Source: Clostridium sardiniense
GTDB taxonomy: Bacteria; Bacillota; Clostridia; Clostridiales; Clostridiaceae
NCBI RefSeq assembly: GCF_016907995.1
Contig: NZ_JAFBDA010000007.1
Location: 1-64,000 of the forward strand
Direction of reading: 5' to 3'
Length of the DNA stretch: 64,000 nucleotides
Each line of letters starts with the position of its first letter. Positions within the stretch are counted from its first letter, which is position 1. The notes under the pieces are model-generated. The model saw only the letters and a program-made list of their open reading frames with translations, had not been told where the DNA came from and did not search any database. The position numbers and the translations under genes are program-made. Below are positions 55,675-64,000 of the stretch, in pieces.

Positions 55675-57984
55675 TTACTGCACTATTGCATTATTTAATA
55701 CCGTATCAATTTGTTCTGCCACTATTATCTTTAAGCCCTTTTTAATTGAAGCTGGTATCTTATCTACATCTTTTTCATTATCCTTTGGAATAATTATAGT
55801 ATCAATTCCAGCTCTAACAGCTGCAAGTGACTTTTCTTTAAGCCCTCCGATTGGTAATACTCTTCCTGTTAGAGTTACTTCTCCAGTCATAGCAACATTA
55901 TGCTTAATCTTTTTATTTGATAAAGCTGATACTAACGCTGTAACCATAGTTACTCCTGCTGAAGGACCATCTTTTGGAACAGCTCCTTCTGGAACATGTA
56001 TATGAATATCTTTATTTTTATAAAAATCTAAATCAATTCTATACTTGGAAGCATTAGCTCTTACATAAGTAAATGCTGCCTTTGCAGATTCTTGCATTAC
56101 ATCTCCAAGTTGTCCTGTTAATTGGAGCTTACCGCTACCTTCCATAACCATTGCTTCTACAGGTAATGTGTCTCCACCATAAGCAGTCCACGCCATTCCA
56201 GTAACTACTCCTATTTTATCTTCTTTATCTACTCTATCGTAGCTAAATGACTTTTTACCTAATAGACTTTCCATTTTTTTAGAATTTATACTCATACTAT
56301 CTTTATTCTTTTTAAGCATTTCGGTTATAGCTTTTCTAATTAATGAAGCTATAACTCTAGTTAAGCTTCTTACTCCTGATTCAAGAGTATAGCCCTCAAT
56401 AATCTCTTTAATTGAAGAATCGCTTATTTTTATCTTATCTTCTTCAATATTATGTTCTTTTAAAGCCTTAGGTATTAAATATCTTTTAGCTATTTGGAAC
56501 TTTTCTTCATAAGTATAGCCTGAAACCTCTATAACTTCCATTCTGTCAAGTAATGGTCTAGGTATTGTATCTAAACTATTTGCTGTAGCTATAAAGAACA
56601 CATTAGATAAATCCATTGGAAGTTCTAGATAGTTATCTCTAAAATTAAAATTTTGCTCACTATCTAATACTTCAAGTAATGCATCTGATGGATCACCTTT
56701 GTAATTTGAACTGATTTTATCAATTTCGTCAAATAATATAAGAGGATTATTTGTCTTAGTTTCTTTCAATGCATAGGCTATTCTACCTGGTATTGCTCCA
56801 ACGTAAGTCTTTCTATGTCCTCTTATTTCTGATTCATCTTTCATACCACCTAAAGCTATTCTAGAGTACTTTCTATTCATCGCTTCAGCTATTGATTTTG
56901 CAATAGATGTCTTACCAACTCCTGGAGGCCCAACTAAGCAAAGTATTGGTCCCTTCATGCTCTTACTCATTTGTTTTACTGCTAAATATTCTATAATTCT
57001 TTCTTTAACATCATCTAAACCATAATGTTCTTTTTGAAGAACTTCTTCTGCACTTTTTATATTTATAGTATCTTCACTACTCTTATTCCAAGGCATGTCC
57101 ACTATCCAGTCTAAATATGTCTTTATTACAGCTTCTTCAGAACTTGATGCTCCAGCGCCTCTTAATCTATTAAGCTCATATTCTGCTTTTTCCTTAACTT
57201 CTCCTTGAAGATCTGCTTCTTTAATTTGCTCTTCATACTTAGTTATTTCACGCTTTGATTCATCATCTTCCCCAAGCTCTTCTTGTATAACCTTTAGTTG
57301 CTCTCTTAAGAAATATTCCTTTTGACTTTTATCAGTCTTCTCTTTAACTCTATCTGCTATTTTCTTTTGAATCTTTATAATTTGAATCTCTTCTTCAATC
57401 ATTTCTAGAAGTCTTTCAAGTCTCTTCTTTAAATCTACTGTTTCTAATAATTCTTGTCTATAATCTTCTCTTGTAACAGCTACAGAACTTACCATATCTA
57501 TAAACTCATGTATTTTATCATCAAGTTCTACAGCCTTAATAATATCCTTTGAATTCTCTCCTGTAAGCTTCATAAACTTTATAAATGTTTCCTTTAAAGA
57601 CTTTATGTAAGCTTCTATTTCAATACTATCTATTTCTTCTTCTTTAATTCTCTCTAATTCAACTTCTAAATAAACTTTCTTTGCCTGATATTTTTTTATT
57701 TTAGCTCTCTCTTTACCTTCAACTAAAACTCTTATTACATCATCAGGTAATTTAATTATCTGTTTTATATCACATATCGTTCCAAATTTACTTATATCGC
57801 TTTTTTTTGGATCATCTATCTCTACACTTTTTTGTGGTGCTAAAAAAATCTTTTCTCCATTTTGCATTGCAGCCTCTATAGCTGCTTTTGATTTTTCTCT
57901 TCCAACATCAAAATGAGTAACCATATTTGGGAAAATAGTTATCCCTCTTAGAGGAATTAAAGGAAGAATGTTTTCGTTTGTCAT
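55675..57984 (-). CDS. lon: ATP-dependent Lon protease
   Basis: A 769-residue LonA protease: N-terminal substrate-binding domain (about 1-200), AAA+ module with Walker A GPPGVGKT (near 355) and Walker B FDEID, and the C-terminal serine-lysine protease with catalytic Ser675 (KDGPSAGVT) and Lys718 (GGLKEKS). It degrades misfolded and regulatory proteins in the cytosol. GGAGG ribosome site. It has its own promoter after the clpX terminator. Confidence 0.97.
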   Translation of the reverse strand: MTNENILPLIPLRGITIFPNMVTHFDVGREKSKAAIEAAMQNGEKIFLAPQKSVEIDDPKKSDISKFGTICDIKQIIKLPDDVIRVLVEGKERAKIKKYQAKKVYLEVELERIKEEEIDSIEIEAYIKSLKETFIKFMKLTGENSKDIIKAVELDDKIHEFIDMVSSVAVTREDYRQELLETVDLKKRLERLLEMIEEEIQIIKIQKKIADRVKEKTDKSQKEYFLREQLKVIQEELGEDDESKREITKYEEQIKEADLQGEVKEKAEYELNRLRGAGASSSEEAVIKTYLDWIVDMPWNKSSEDTINIKSAEEVLQKEHYGLDDVKERIIEYLAVKQMSKSMKGPILCLVGPPGVGKTSIAKSIAEAMNRKYSRIALGGMKDESEIRGHRKTYVGAIPGRIAYALKETKTNNPLILFDEIDKISSNYKGDPSDALLEVLDSEQNFNFRDNYLELPMDLSNVFFIATANSLDTIPRPLLDRMEVIEVSGYTYEEKFQIAKRYLIPKALKEHNIEEDKIKISDSSIKEIIEGYTLESGVRSLTRVIASLIRKAITEMLKKNKDSMSINSKKMESLLGKKSFSYDRVDKEDKIGVVTGMAWTAYGGDTLPVEAMVMEGSGKLQLTGQLGDVMQESAKAAFTYVRANASKYRIDLDFYKNKDIHIHVPEGAVPKDGPSAGVTMVTALVSALSNKKIKHNVAMTGEVTLTGRVLPIGGLKEKSLAAVRAGIDTIIIPKDNEKDVDKIPASIKKGLKIIVAEQIDTVLNNAIVQ

Positions 57985-58030
57985 ACCTGTCTTCCTCCAA
58001 TCTTCATCATTATTTTTATTAGACCTAATA

Positions 58031-58058
58031 AGTATACCATAACCATAACTTTTTTCAA
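58031..58058 (-). promoter_or_regulatory. Extended -10 promoter of lon
   Basis: TTGAAA (58058-58053) and TATACT (58036-58031) are 16 bases apart on the minus strand, with a TGG extended -10. Confidence 0.7.
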
Positions 58059-58078
58059 TAATTGTAATCCTATAAATA

Positions 58079-58109
58079 AAAAAACACTCTTTATTAGAGA
58101 GTGTTTTTT
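58079..58109 (-). terminator. Terminator of the clpP-clpX transcript
   Basis: A 12-bp stem (58079-58090 with 58098-58109) around a 7-nt loop, with U-rich sequence after it on the minus strand. Confidence 0.88.
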
Positions 58110-58111
58110 AT

Positions 58112-59410
58112 TTATGCTGTTTCCATATCTTCTTTATTCTTTGATGATTTATCAACAAGCATAGGTCTTACTTCACCTTCTGGTAATCTATGAACCTCAG
58201 GTTTTTCACCTTTTTTGATGGTATCTTCCGTTATAACTACCTTTGTAATTCTTTCATCTGAAGGAATTTCAAACATTATATCCATCATCATTTCTTCTAT
58301 TATAGCTCTTAACCCTCTTGCACCCGTGCTTCTACTAATAGCTTCTTCAGCTATTGTATCTAATGCTTTATCTGTAAATTCAAGATTTACATTATCAAGT
58401 TCAAATAGCTTCTTATATTGCTTTACTAGAGCATTTTTAGGTTCACATAGTATTTTAACCAAAGCTTTCTTATCTAGAGATTCCAAAGTTACTAATATAG
58501 GTAATCTTCCAACAAATTCAGGTATTAACCCAAACTTTAAAAGATCTCCTGGCATAATCTCTTTGAATACTACTCCTAAATCTTTTTCTTGCTTTGATTG
58601 AATTTCTGCTCCAAAACCAATTGAACTTTTTCTTGTTCTCTTTTCAATTATTTTATCTATTCCATCAAAAGCCCCACCACAAATAAATAATATATTTGAA
58701 GTATTTATTTGTAATAATTCTTGATGAGGATGTTTTCTTCCACCTTGTGGTGGTACTGAAGCAGTTGTTCCTTCTAATATTTTAAGAAGTGCTTGTTGAA
58801 CACCTTCTCCTGAAACATCTCTTGTAATTGATGGATTTTCTGACTTTCTTGCAATCTTATCTATCTCATCTATATAAATAATACCTTTTTCTGCTTTTTC
58901 TATATCAAAATCAGCATTTTGTATTAATTTTAATAAGATGTTTTCTACATCTTCTCCAACATATCCAGCTTCTGTTAATGTTGTTGCATCTGCAATTGCA
59001 AATGGAACATTAAGAACTTTAGCTAATGTTTGAGCAAGTAATGTTTTACCTGAACCTGTTGGTCCAAGTAGTAATATATTACTCTTTTGTAATTCTATAT
59101 CATCATTTGAGACTTTCTTAGTATTTATTCTCTTATAATGATTGTATACTGCAACAGCTAATGATTTTTTAGCTCCTTCTTGACCTATTACATATGAATC
59201 AAGATATTCCTTAATTTCTTGTGGTTTAGGTAAATCTTGAGAAACTACATCACTAGTTTCTTCAAATTCATCTTCTATAATTTCTGAGCATAATTCGATA
59301 CATTCATCGCATATATAGACTCCCGGACCAGCTATTAATCTTTTAACTTGATCTTGATTCTTGCCACAGAAAGAACATTTTAACTGTTTCTTTTCTTCGT
59401 ATTTAGCCAT
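58112..59410 (-). CDS. clpX: ATP-dependent Clp protease ATP-binding subunit ClpX
   Basis: A 432-residue AAA+ unfoldase. The N-terminal zinc domain has cysteines 12, 15, 34 and 37; Walker A is GPTGSGKT (116-123). Walker B is [10 protein letters not shown] (near 180), and the pore/ClpP-binding loops (IGFGAEI) are present. It feeds proteins into ClpP. GAGGTG ribosome site. It lies 32 bp after clpP. Confidence 0.97.
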   Translation of the reverse strand: MAKYEEKKQLKCSFCGKNQDQVKRLIAGPGVYICDECIELCSEIIEDEFEETSDVVSQDLPKPQEIKEYLDSYVIGQEGAKKSLAVAVYNHYKRINTKKVSNDDIELQKSNILLLGPTGSGKTLLAQTLAKVLNVPFAIADATTLTEAGYVGEDVENILLKLIQNADFDIEKAEKGIIYIDEIDKIARKSENPSITRDVSGEGVQQALLKILEGTTASVPPQGGRKHPHQELLQINTSNILFICGGAFDGIDKIIEKRTRKSSIGFGAEIQSKQEKDLGVVFKEIMPGDLLKFGLIPEFVGRLPILVTLESLDKKALVKILCEPKNALVKQYKKLFELDNVNLEFTDKALDTIAEEAISRSTGARGLRAIIEEMMMDIMFEIPSDERITKVVITEDTIKKGEKPEVHRLPEGEVRPMLVDKSSKNKEDMETA

Positions 59411-59442
59411 ATTTTCACCTCGCTAAGGACAAATCCTAATTA

Positions 59443-60039
59443 TTATGCATTTTCGATTTCATTCTTAGTAATAACTTTATCAACTAATCCATATTCCATA
59501 GCTTCGTCTGCTTCTAAGAAGTAATCTCTTTCCACATCAACTTTTATTTTGTCTAAAGGTTGATTTGTGTTTTCACTTAGTATTTGATTTAATTTATCTT
59601 TTATTCTTAAAATTCTCTTTGCATGTATATCAAAATCAGTTGCTTGACCTTGGAATCCACCTAAAGGTTGGTGTATCATAATCTCAGCATTTGGAAGGGC
59701 ATATCTCTTTCCTTTTGCTCCTGATGAAAGTAAGAAAGATCCCATTGATGCAGCTAATCCAATACATATAGTACAAACGTCTGGTTTGATATATTGCATT
59801 GTATCATATATAGCCATACCAGCTGTAATTGATCCTCCTGGACTATTTATATAAATATATATATCCTTATCTGGATCTTCGCTTTCTAAGAATAAAAGTT
59901 GAGCAACTACTAAATTTGAAGTCGCATCATTTATTTCACCATTAATCATTATTATTCTATCTTTTAATAATCTAGAGAAGATATCATAACTTCTTTCTCC
60001 TCTATTTGTTTGTTCAACAACCATTGGAACTAAGCTCAT
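59443..60039 (-). CDS. clpP: ATP-dependent Clp protease proteolytic subunit ClpP
   Basis: A 198-residue serine peptidase with the catalytic triad Ser98 (AASMGS), His123 (MIHQPLGG) and Asp172 (ERDYF). It forms the tetradecameric barrel served by ClpX. GGAGGG ribosome site; its own promoter lies upstream. Confidence 0.97.
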   Translation of the reverse strand: MSLVPMVVEQTNRGERSYDIFSRLLKDRIIMINGEINDATSNLVVAQLLFLESEDPDKDIYIYINSPGGSITAGMAIYDTMQYIKPDVCTICIGLAASMGSFLLSSGAKGKRYALPNAEIMIHQPLGGFQGQATDFDIHAKRILRIKDKLNQILSENTNQPLDKIKVDVERDYFLEADEAMEYGLVDKVITKNEIENA

Positions 60040-60075
60040 TACTGTTCCCTCCTTTTTAATGTAACTTTAAATAAA

Positions 60076-60104
60076 ATTATACCTCAAGATTTATCTTTTG
60101 TTAA
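60076..60104 (-). promoter_or_regulatory. Promoter of clpP
   Basis: TTAACA (60104-60099) and TATAAT (60081-60076), 17 bases apart on the minus strand, downstream of the tig hairpin. I see no clear CtsR site. Confidence 0.65.
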
Positions 60105-60118
60105 TCTTTTTATTTGAA

Positions 60119-60151
60119 ATAATTGCCAGAAAAACATTTTCTGGCAATTAT
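60119..60151 (-). terminator. Hairpin after tig, weak U run
   Basis: A 13-15 bp stem (core 60121-60133 with 60137-60149), 3-nt loop. The following minus-strand sequence is only moderately U-rich, so termination may be partial, allowing readthrough to clpP. Confidence 0.65.
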
Positions 60152-60186
60152 CTAATCGTTACATCTATTAACTTTTAATATATCAA

Positions 60187-61470
60187 TTATTTACAGTTAT
60201 CTTCTAATAACTTAATTGTCTTTCCAACAACGATATCTTTTTCAATCATGTGCTTTTGAGTTTGAACTAGCATTTCAGCCATTTTTTCGAATTCATCTCC
60301 AGCATACATCTTAGCTATTTCAGTAGCTTTTTCTTTAATCTCTTCTTCAGTAGCTTCGATTTTTTCAGCCTTTGCTATAGCTTCTAATACTAAGTCAGCC
60401 TTAACTTTCTTATCAGCATTTTCTTTCATGTATGATCTCATTTTTTCTTCTGTGTTTCCAGTGAATTGCATGTATTGTTCTAATGATAATCCTTGTTGGC
60501 TTAATCTTGCTTCAAGATCTTTAACCATGTTATCAATTTCTTTTTCAACCATTACTGCTGGAATGTCCATTTTTGAATTTTCAATAACTGCTGTTATTAA
60601 TTCATCTTCAAATTCTCTTTCAAATGAAGATTTCTTAGTTTCTTCTATTTTACCAGTTATATCAGCTTTTAATTCAGCTAATGTATCAAATTCTGATACT
60701 TCTTTAGCAAATTCATCATCTAAAGCTGGCATTTCTTTAACTTTTATTTCTTTAACTTTAACTTCAAAAGTAGCTTCTTTTCCGTTTAAGTCTTCTTTTC
60801 CATAATTTTCTGGGAATTTAACTTTAACTTCTTTTTCTTCATCAGTGCTTAATCCTATTAATTGATCTTCAAAGTTATCAATAAATGATCCTGAACCGAT
60901 TTCTAATGAATAATCATGTCCTTCTCCACCTTCAAAAGCAACTCCGTCGATGAATCCTTTGAAATCTATAACAGCGATGTCGCCTTTTTCAATTGATCCT
61001 TCTTCCTTAGTTTCTACTCTTGCGTTTTGAGCTTGCATGTTCTTTAATTGGCCTTCAACTTCAGCATCTTCTACTTTAACTTCTTTTCTCTTAACTGATA
61101 ATCCCTTGTATTCTCCAAGTTCGATTTCTGGATATACAGTAACTTCTGCTGTATAAACTAAATCTTTTCCTTCTCCAACTTCTAATACATCTATGCTTGG
61201 GAAATCAACTGGCTTTAAGTTGTTTTCTTCAACTAATGTTGGGTATGTTTCACTTACTACTGTGTTTATAGCATCTTCAAATAATACTTCTATACCGTAG
61301 TGCTTTTTAACCATTGCCATTGGCACTTTACCTTTTCTGAACCCAGGTATATTAAAATTCTTCTTATTCTTGTTGTAAGCTTTATTTAAAGCAGCAGTGA
61401 ATTTTTCTGCCTCTACTCTCACTTCAAATTTAACAACATTAGCTTCTATCTTTTCCATTTTAGCTTCCAT
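60187..61470 (-). CDS. tig: Trigger factor
   Basis: A 427-residue chaperone: ribosome-binding domain (1-~145, with the GFRKGKVP signature), FKBP-like prolyl isomerase domain (about 150-245, [14 protein letters not shown]) and a long helical C-terminal domain. It binds nascent chains at the exit tunnel. AGGAGG ribosome site. First gene of the block followed by clpP and clpX. Confidence 0.96.
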   Translation of the reverse strand: MEAKMEKIEANVVKFEVRVEAEKFTAALNKAYNKNKKNFNIPGFRKGKVPMAMVKKHYGIEVLFEDAINTVVSETYPTLVEENNLKPVDFPSIDVLEVGEGKDLVYTAEVTVYPEIELGEYKGLSVKRKEVKVEDAEVEGQLKNMQAQNARVETKEEGSIEKGDIAVIDFKGFIDGVAFEGGEGHDYSLEIGSGSFIDNFEDQLIGLSTDEEKEVKVKFPENYGKEDLNGKEATFEVKVKEIKVKEMPALDDEFAKEVSEFDTLAELKADITGKIEETKKSSFEREFEDELITAVIENSKMDIPAVMVEKEIDNMVKDLEARLSQQGLSLEQYMQFTGNTEEKMRSYMKENADKKVKADLVLEAIAKAEKIEATEEEIKEKATEIAKMYAGDEFEKMAEMLVQTQKHMIEKDIVVGKTIKLLEDNCK

Positions 61471-61521
61471 TTTTGTTCTTCCTCCTAAAATAGTTCTTTA
61501 TTCTCGTTTATTAACTACGTT

Positions 61522-61551
61522 ATTATAACATAGATTTCTACACATTTTCAA
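61522..61551 (-). promoter_or_regulatory. Promoter of tig
   Basis: TTGAAA (61551-61546) and TATAAT (61527-61522), 18 bases apart, with a TGT extension before the -10. Confidence 0.65.
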
Positions 61552-61584
61552 ATGCTTTGTGTTATATAGCAAATTTGGTATATC

Positions 61585-62379
61585 TTACTTTACAATACTT
61601 CCCTTATTATTAATTATATATTCATTTTTATCTACCTTAACTTCTATCCCTTTTTTAGGAACAACTTTACCTATAGTAATATCTTTACCAGATATACTTC
61701 TTACTAACGTATTATTTTTACTCTTTATATTGTATATCCATAAATATTCCTTATTAGCTGCTGTCCCAAAGTATGGTAAATTACTTCCATAAGCTATATT
61801 ATCATCATCTATGAACTTAGCTTGATTATGCCAGACATAACCCTTGTCCTTTTTGATTATAGTATCTTTAGGGAATTTATCTCCCTTTGTAGATACATAT
61901 TCTTTTCTTGTTATATCTGTAACTTTTCCATCTATATCTACTAGTTTAATATTTTGATCTTTATCTAATATTAGTAACAACTGTTTATTAGGTGATATAT
62001 CATAGCTAGCCCCTTCTATTTTTTCCATTCCAACGAATTCTTTCTTGTCATCAACTATTTTATATTCACATTTAGCTACAATGTCCCCATCAAGCTTCGC
62101 TTCTATATAAGTCTTCTTTGGAGGTTCCGGCTTAACTTCCGGTTCCTTAACTTCTGGCACTTTAGATTCTTCTACTGGTTTTTTTATGTCTGGATTATCA
62201 CTATCAACCCATGCTTGCAATTTATTTCTTACATTAGAAAAATCCATATTTTCTATTTTAAATTTATATATAAGCAATCCAGCAATAATTGCTACCAAGC
62301 CAACTATTATTATAATTCTAAGCCTTCTTCGCTTCATCTTCTTTTCATAATCTTTACTAAAAATACTTGGTTTAGCCAA
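61585..62379 (-). CDS. Membrane-anchored protein with Pro/Glu linker, unknown
   Basis: A 264-residue protein: basic N-terminus (MAKPSIFSKDYEKKMKRRRL), membrane helix (about 22-41), a Pro/Glu/Lys-rich linker (about 68-95) and a beta-strand-rich extracytoplasmic part (LLLILDKDQNIKLVDIDGKV) that may be an incomplete propeller or sandwich. I do not recognise the family. Likely a tethered cell-surface protein. AGGAGGTAA ribosome site. It lies between a small gene and tig. Confidence 0.68.
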   Translation of the reverse strand: MAKPSIFSKDYEKKMKRRRLRIIIIVGLVAIIAGLLIYKFKIENMDFSNVRNKLQAWVDSDNPDIKKPVEESKVPEVKEPEVKPEPPKKTYIEAKLDGDIVAKCEYKIVDDKKEFVGMEKIEGASYDISPNKQLLLILDKDQNIKLVDIDGKVTDITRKEYVSTKGDKFPKDTIIKKDKGYVWHNQAKFIDDDNIAYGSNLPYFGTAANKEYLWIYNIKSKNNTLVRSISGKDITIGKVVPKKGIEVKVDKNEYIINNKGSIVK

Positions 62380-62464
62380 AATATTTACCTCCTAAATTTA
62401 CTAATAATAAATATAGTATACAATATTTATTTAATTAAAATAATAACTTTTTCTTATATTTTAA

Positions 62465-62620
62465 TTACTTTTTTACTTTAGCCTTGCTTTTACAACGACA
62501 ATTGCACACTTTAATTCCTAAAGATCTCTTCTCATCATCTGTAAGTTTAGCCACATTATCTGAATACTCTTCATATTCTGGAGCATCTTTTAAAAAAGTC
62601 TTCTTTTCTAGTCTTAACAT
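62465..62620 (-). CDS. Small basic protein with CNCRC motif, 51 residues
   Basis: A short open frame set by AAAGGAG 7-8 nt before the ATG at 62620. The protein is Lys/Glu-rich with an acidic middle (DAPEYEEYSDN) and a C-terminal CNCRCKSKAK, three cysteines spaced by single residues, and a lysine tail. No membrane segment. It may bind metal or RNA; this is speculation. The strong ribosome site and codon use like the surrounding genes support it. Confidence 0.55.
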   Translation of the reverse strand: MLRLEKKTFLKDAPEYEEYSDNVAKLTDDEKRSLGIKVCNCRCKSKAKVKK

Positions 62621-62823
62621 AACTACTCTCCTTTATTAAATTATTAACACTATGTGTGGTATTTTATTCTAACAAAAATTTGTAATTTTCTAAATTATAT
62701 TTTAGCACAAATCCGATAATATAATACTCTTTATATAAATATTTTTATTTTTCTCCTTTTTTCAACATATTTAAACATTCTTTTAACTATTAATTAACAA
62801 ATAGTAAATTAATCCTTTACCTA

Positions 62824-62852
62824 TTGGAATTTATTTTAAATTTTAGTATAAT
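62824..62852 (+). promoter_or_regulatory. Promoter of the intergenic small RNA
   Basis: TTGGAA (62824-62829) and TATAAT (62847-62852) are 17 bases apart, with no gene downstream on this strand before the terminator at 62976-63004. Confidence 0.65.
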
Positions 62853-62858
62853 TACATT

Positions 62859-63004
62859 AACAGATAAATAAAAATTAATTAAAGCCCATACCACTCTATT
62901 AGCAAACGCTATAGAGTTTAAATAAACCCCACAAAATGTTCATTTATTCCCTTTCTTAAATGAACATAACCCTTTAACCTGTGCTATTTTAGTGCAGGTT
63001 TTTT
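62859..63004 (+). ncRNA. Candidate small RNA, about 146 nt, three hairpins
   Basis: Between a perfect-spacing promoter and a clear terminator on the plus strand, with no gene there. Predicted hairpins: 62893-62899 with 62911-62917, enclosing an inner AGC/GCT stem; 62937-62946 with 62957-62966, whose ten-base loop is UUCCCUUUCU; and the terminator stem. The single-stranded parts hold CCCC and CCC patches able to pair with ribosome binding sites. No reading frame with a ribosome site is present. I cannot assign it to a known family. Confidence 0.6.
62976..63004 (+). terminator. Terminator of the intergenic small RNA
   Basis: A 10-bp stem (62976-62985 with 62991-63000, two G-U pairs) followed by a T run. 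There is no protein gene on this strand for it to serve. Confidence 0.8.
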
Positions 63005-63012
63005 ATTTTATA

Positions 63013-63054
63013 TAATAATATAACCGCTAAAAAACTTAAGCGGTTATATTATTA
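63013..63054 (-). terminator. Hairpin after the M23 peptidase gene
   Basis: A 16-bp stem (63013-63028 with 63039-63054) starts at the stop codon of the M23 gene. The following minus-strand sequence is A/T mixed rather than U-only. Confidence 0.6.
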
Positions 63055-64000
63055 CAAGTATCTCATAGGATCTGTATGATTACCATTAATTCTTATTTCA
63101 AAATGCAAATGTGCCCCTGTACTCATCCCAGTACTTCCAACTTTAGCTATAACTTGTCCGCCAGAAACTTTCTGTCCAGCAGAAACTAAAAGTTCACTTG
63201 AATGTGCATATAAAGTTTGCTTCCCATTCCCATGATCTATTATTACAGTCTTTCCATACCCACTCATCCATCCAGCTGTAACAACAGTTCCACTTTTTGA
63301 TGCTTTTATAGGTGCTCCATGGGGTGCTCCATAATCTACCCCTGTATGGAAGCCATTAGCACCTGTTACTGGATGTACTCTTGCCCCATAAGAACTAGTT
63401 ATAGGTCCTACTGTAGGAACCATGAATCCACTTTCATTTGGATTATTATTACTTAAATCAGAATTATTATCATTATTGGTATTACTACTACCACTATTAT
63501 TGTTATTATTACTACCGCTATTATTTTTTTTATTTATTTCATTAAATATCTTGTTTATTTCATTTTGAAGTTCCTCATTGTAACTTAATATATCCTCAAT
63601 CTTATTTTTCACGTTCTTCTCTTCTGATGATAGTTTATTTATTTTACTCTCTTTTTCATGTTCTAAACTTTTCAGCTTATTAACCTCTGCTTCATGCTTG
63701 TCCTTCTCTATTTTAGACTTTTGCTTCAATTCTTCTTGCTCTTTTTTTGCATTTTGCACTTTAATCTTCTTATTATTAAGGGTTTCCTTTTTTTCTTCTA
63801 ATTCTTTATGTAGTTCTTTTATTTCTTTTAGAAGCTCATTATCTGTCTTTATTATCTTATTTACATTAAATATATTTGAAAATAACTCTCCAATACTTTT
63901 ACTTGAAAAAATCATATATAAATATTGAGATTGAAAATTTGCTTTATAATAACTTCTAAGTCTATTTTCTAATAACTCTTCTGTATTTTTAGCTTCTTCT
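63052..64000 (-). CDS. M23 metallopeptidase with PcsB/EnvC-like coiled coil (5' end outside window)
   Basis: The frame stays open to the window edge, so the N-terminus is missing; the internal ATG at 63915 is not the true start. The visible part starts with LLENRLRSYYKANFQSQYL and IFSSKSIGELF, a region seen in PcsB/EnvC-type murein hydrolase regulators. Then come a Lys/Glu coiled coil (to about 63550), an Asn/Ser linker, and a C-terminal LytM domain with HTGVDYG and HLHFE zinc motifs. It is probably exported and cuts or activates cutting of peptidoglycan crosslinks. The zinc motifs look intact, which favours a true enzyme. Confidence 0.88.
   Translation of the reverse strand, partial: EEAKNTEELLENRLRSYYKANFQSQYLYMIFSSKSIGELFSNIFNVNKIIKTDNELLKEIKELHKELEEKKETLNNKKIKVQNAKKEQEELKQKSKIEKDKHEAEVNKLKSLEHEKESKINKLSSEEKNVKNKIEDILSYNEELQNEINKIFNEINKKNNSGSNNNNNSGSSNTNNDNNSDLSNNNPNESGFMVPTVGPITSSYGARVHPVTGANGFHTGVDYGAPHGAPIKASKSGTVVTAGWMSGYGKTVIIDHGNGKQTLYAHSSELLVSAGQKVSGGQVIAKVGSTGMSTGAHLHFEIRINGNHTDPMRYL

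Noticed and set aside
63052-63915. M23 protein read as a complete 287-residue protein from the ATG at 63915
   Set aside because: The frame continues upstream to the window edge with a PcsB/EnvC-like coiled region, so that ATG is internal.

Overview
The window is AT-rich (about 70% or more by eye), densely packed, low-GC Gram-positive chromosome. Class 3 fructose bisphosphatase, SpoVB, an exosporium-type collagen protein, a V-type ATPase operon, PerR/OhrR peroxide regulators, a SAM-I riboswitch and the tig-clpP-clpX-lon-engB block together point to a spore-forming Clostridium (sensu stricto). The species cannot be named from the sequence alone. No rRNA, tRNA, phage, transposase or CRISPR was seen; this is mostly core chromosome with some accessory surface and regulatory pieces.

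Layout. 1-7300: a membrane protein cut by the window edge, fbp, ferritin, a DUF488 protein, an OhrR/glutathione-peroxidase peroxide module, and a LemA/TPM envelope pair. 7380-13000: surface and wall genes, namely a BclA-like collagen protein, a CAP-domain protein, a tandem GNAT protein, a lytic transglycosylase, a 35-residue small protein and a monofunctional glycosyltransferase. 13100-20800: two ABC exporters, a secreted gluzincin-like protein and a TVP38 protein. 20900-25600: a SAM-I riboswitch ahead of metF-luxS-metH activation gene-metH. 26350-36060: tagO and the nine-gene V-ATPase operon, whose K subunit carries the full sodium-site motif. 36270-47515: a B12/radical SAM protein, a methyltransferase-like protein, a beta-propeller protein, two convergent MOP flippases (SpoVB and YtgP/MurJ-like), an RluA-type pseudouridine synthase, an M20 amidohydrolase and a UvrD-type helicase. 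47632-52910: pncB, two small proteins, perR and a solute-binding lipoprotein. 53048-54888: a cluster of three unusual Asn-, Gly- and Cys-rich low-complexity proteins, probably spore surface. 55063-61470: engB, lon, clpX, clpP, tig. 61585-64000: a membrane-anchored protein, a 51-residue protein and a PcsB/EnvC-like M23 peptidase that runs off the window.

Non-coding content is rich. Besides many intrinsic terminators, there are two intergenic small-RNA candidates, each with its own promoter and terminator (about 62859-63004 on plus, about 50001-50079 on minus). A third structured C-rich transcript lies in the 3' region of the gene at 53048. Several promoters carry operator-like palindromes: a 28-bp OhrR-type palindrome at the peroxidase gene, a 45-bp palindrome over an ABC operon promoter, and smaller ones at perR, pncB and tagO.

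Functional themes are peroxide defence (OhrR, GPx, PerR, ferritin), one-carbon/methionine recycling coupled to AI-2 production, peptidoglycan and teichoic-acid building, protein quality control, and spore or cell surface proteins.
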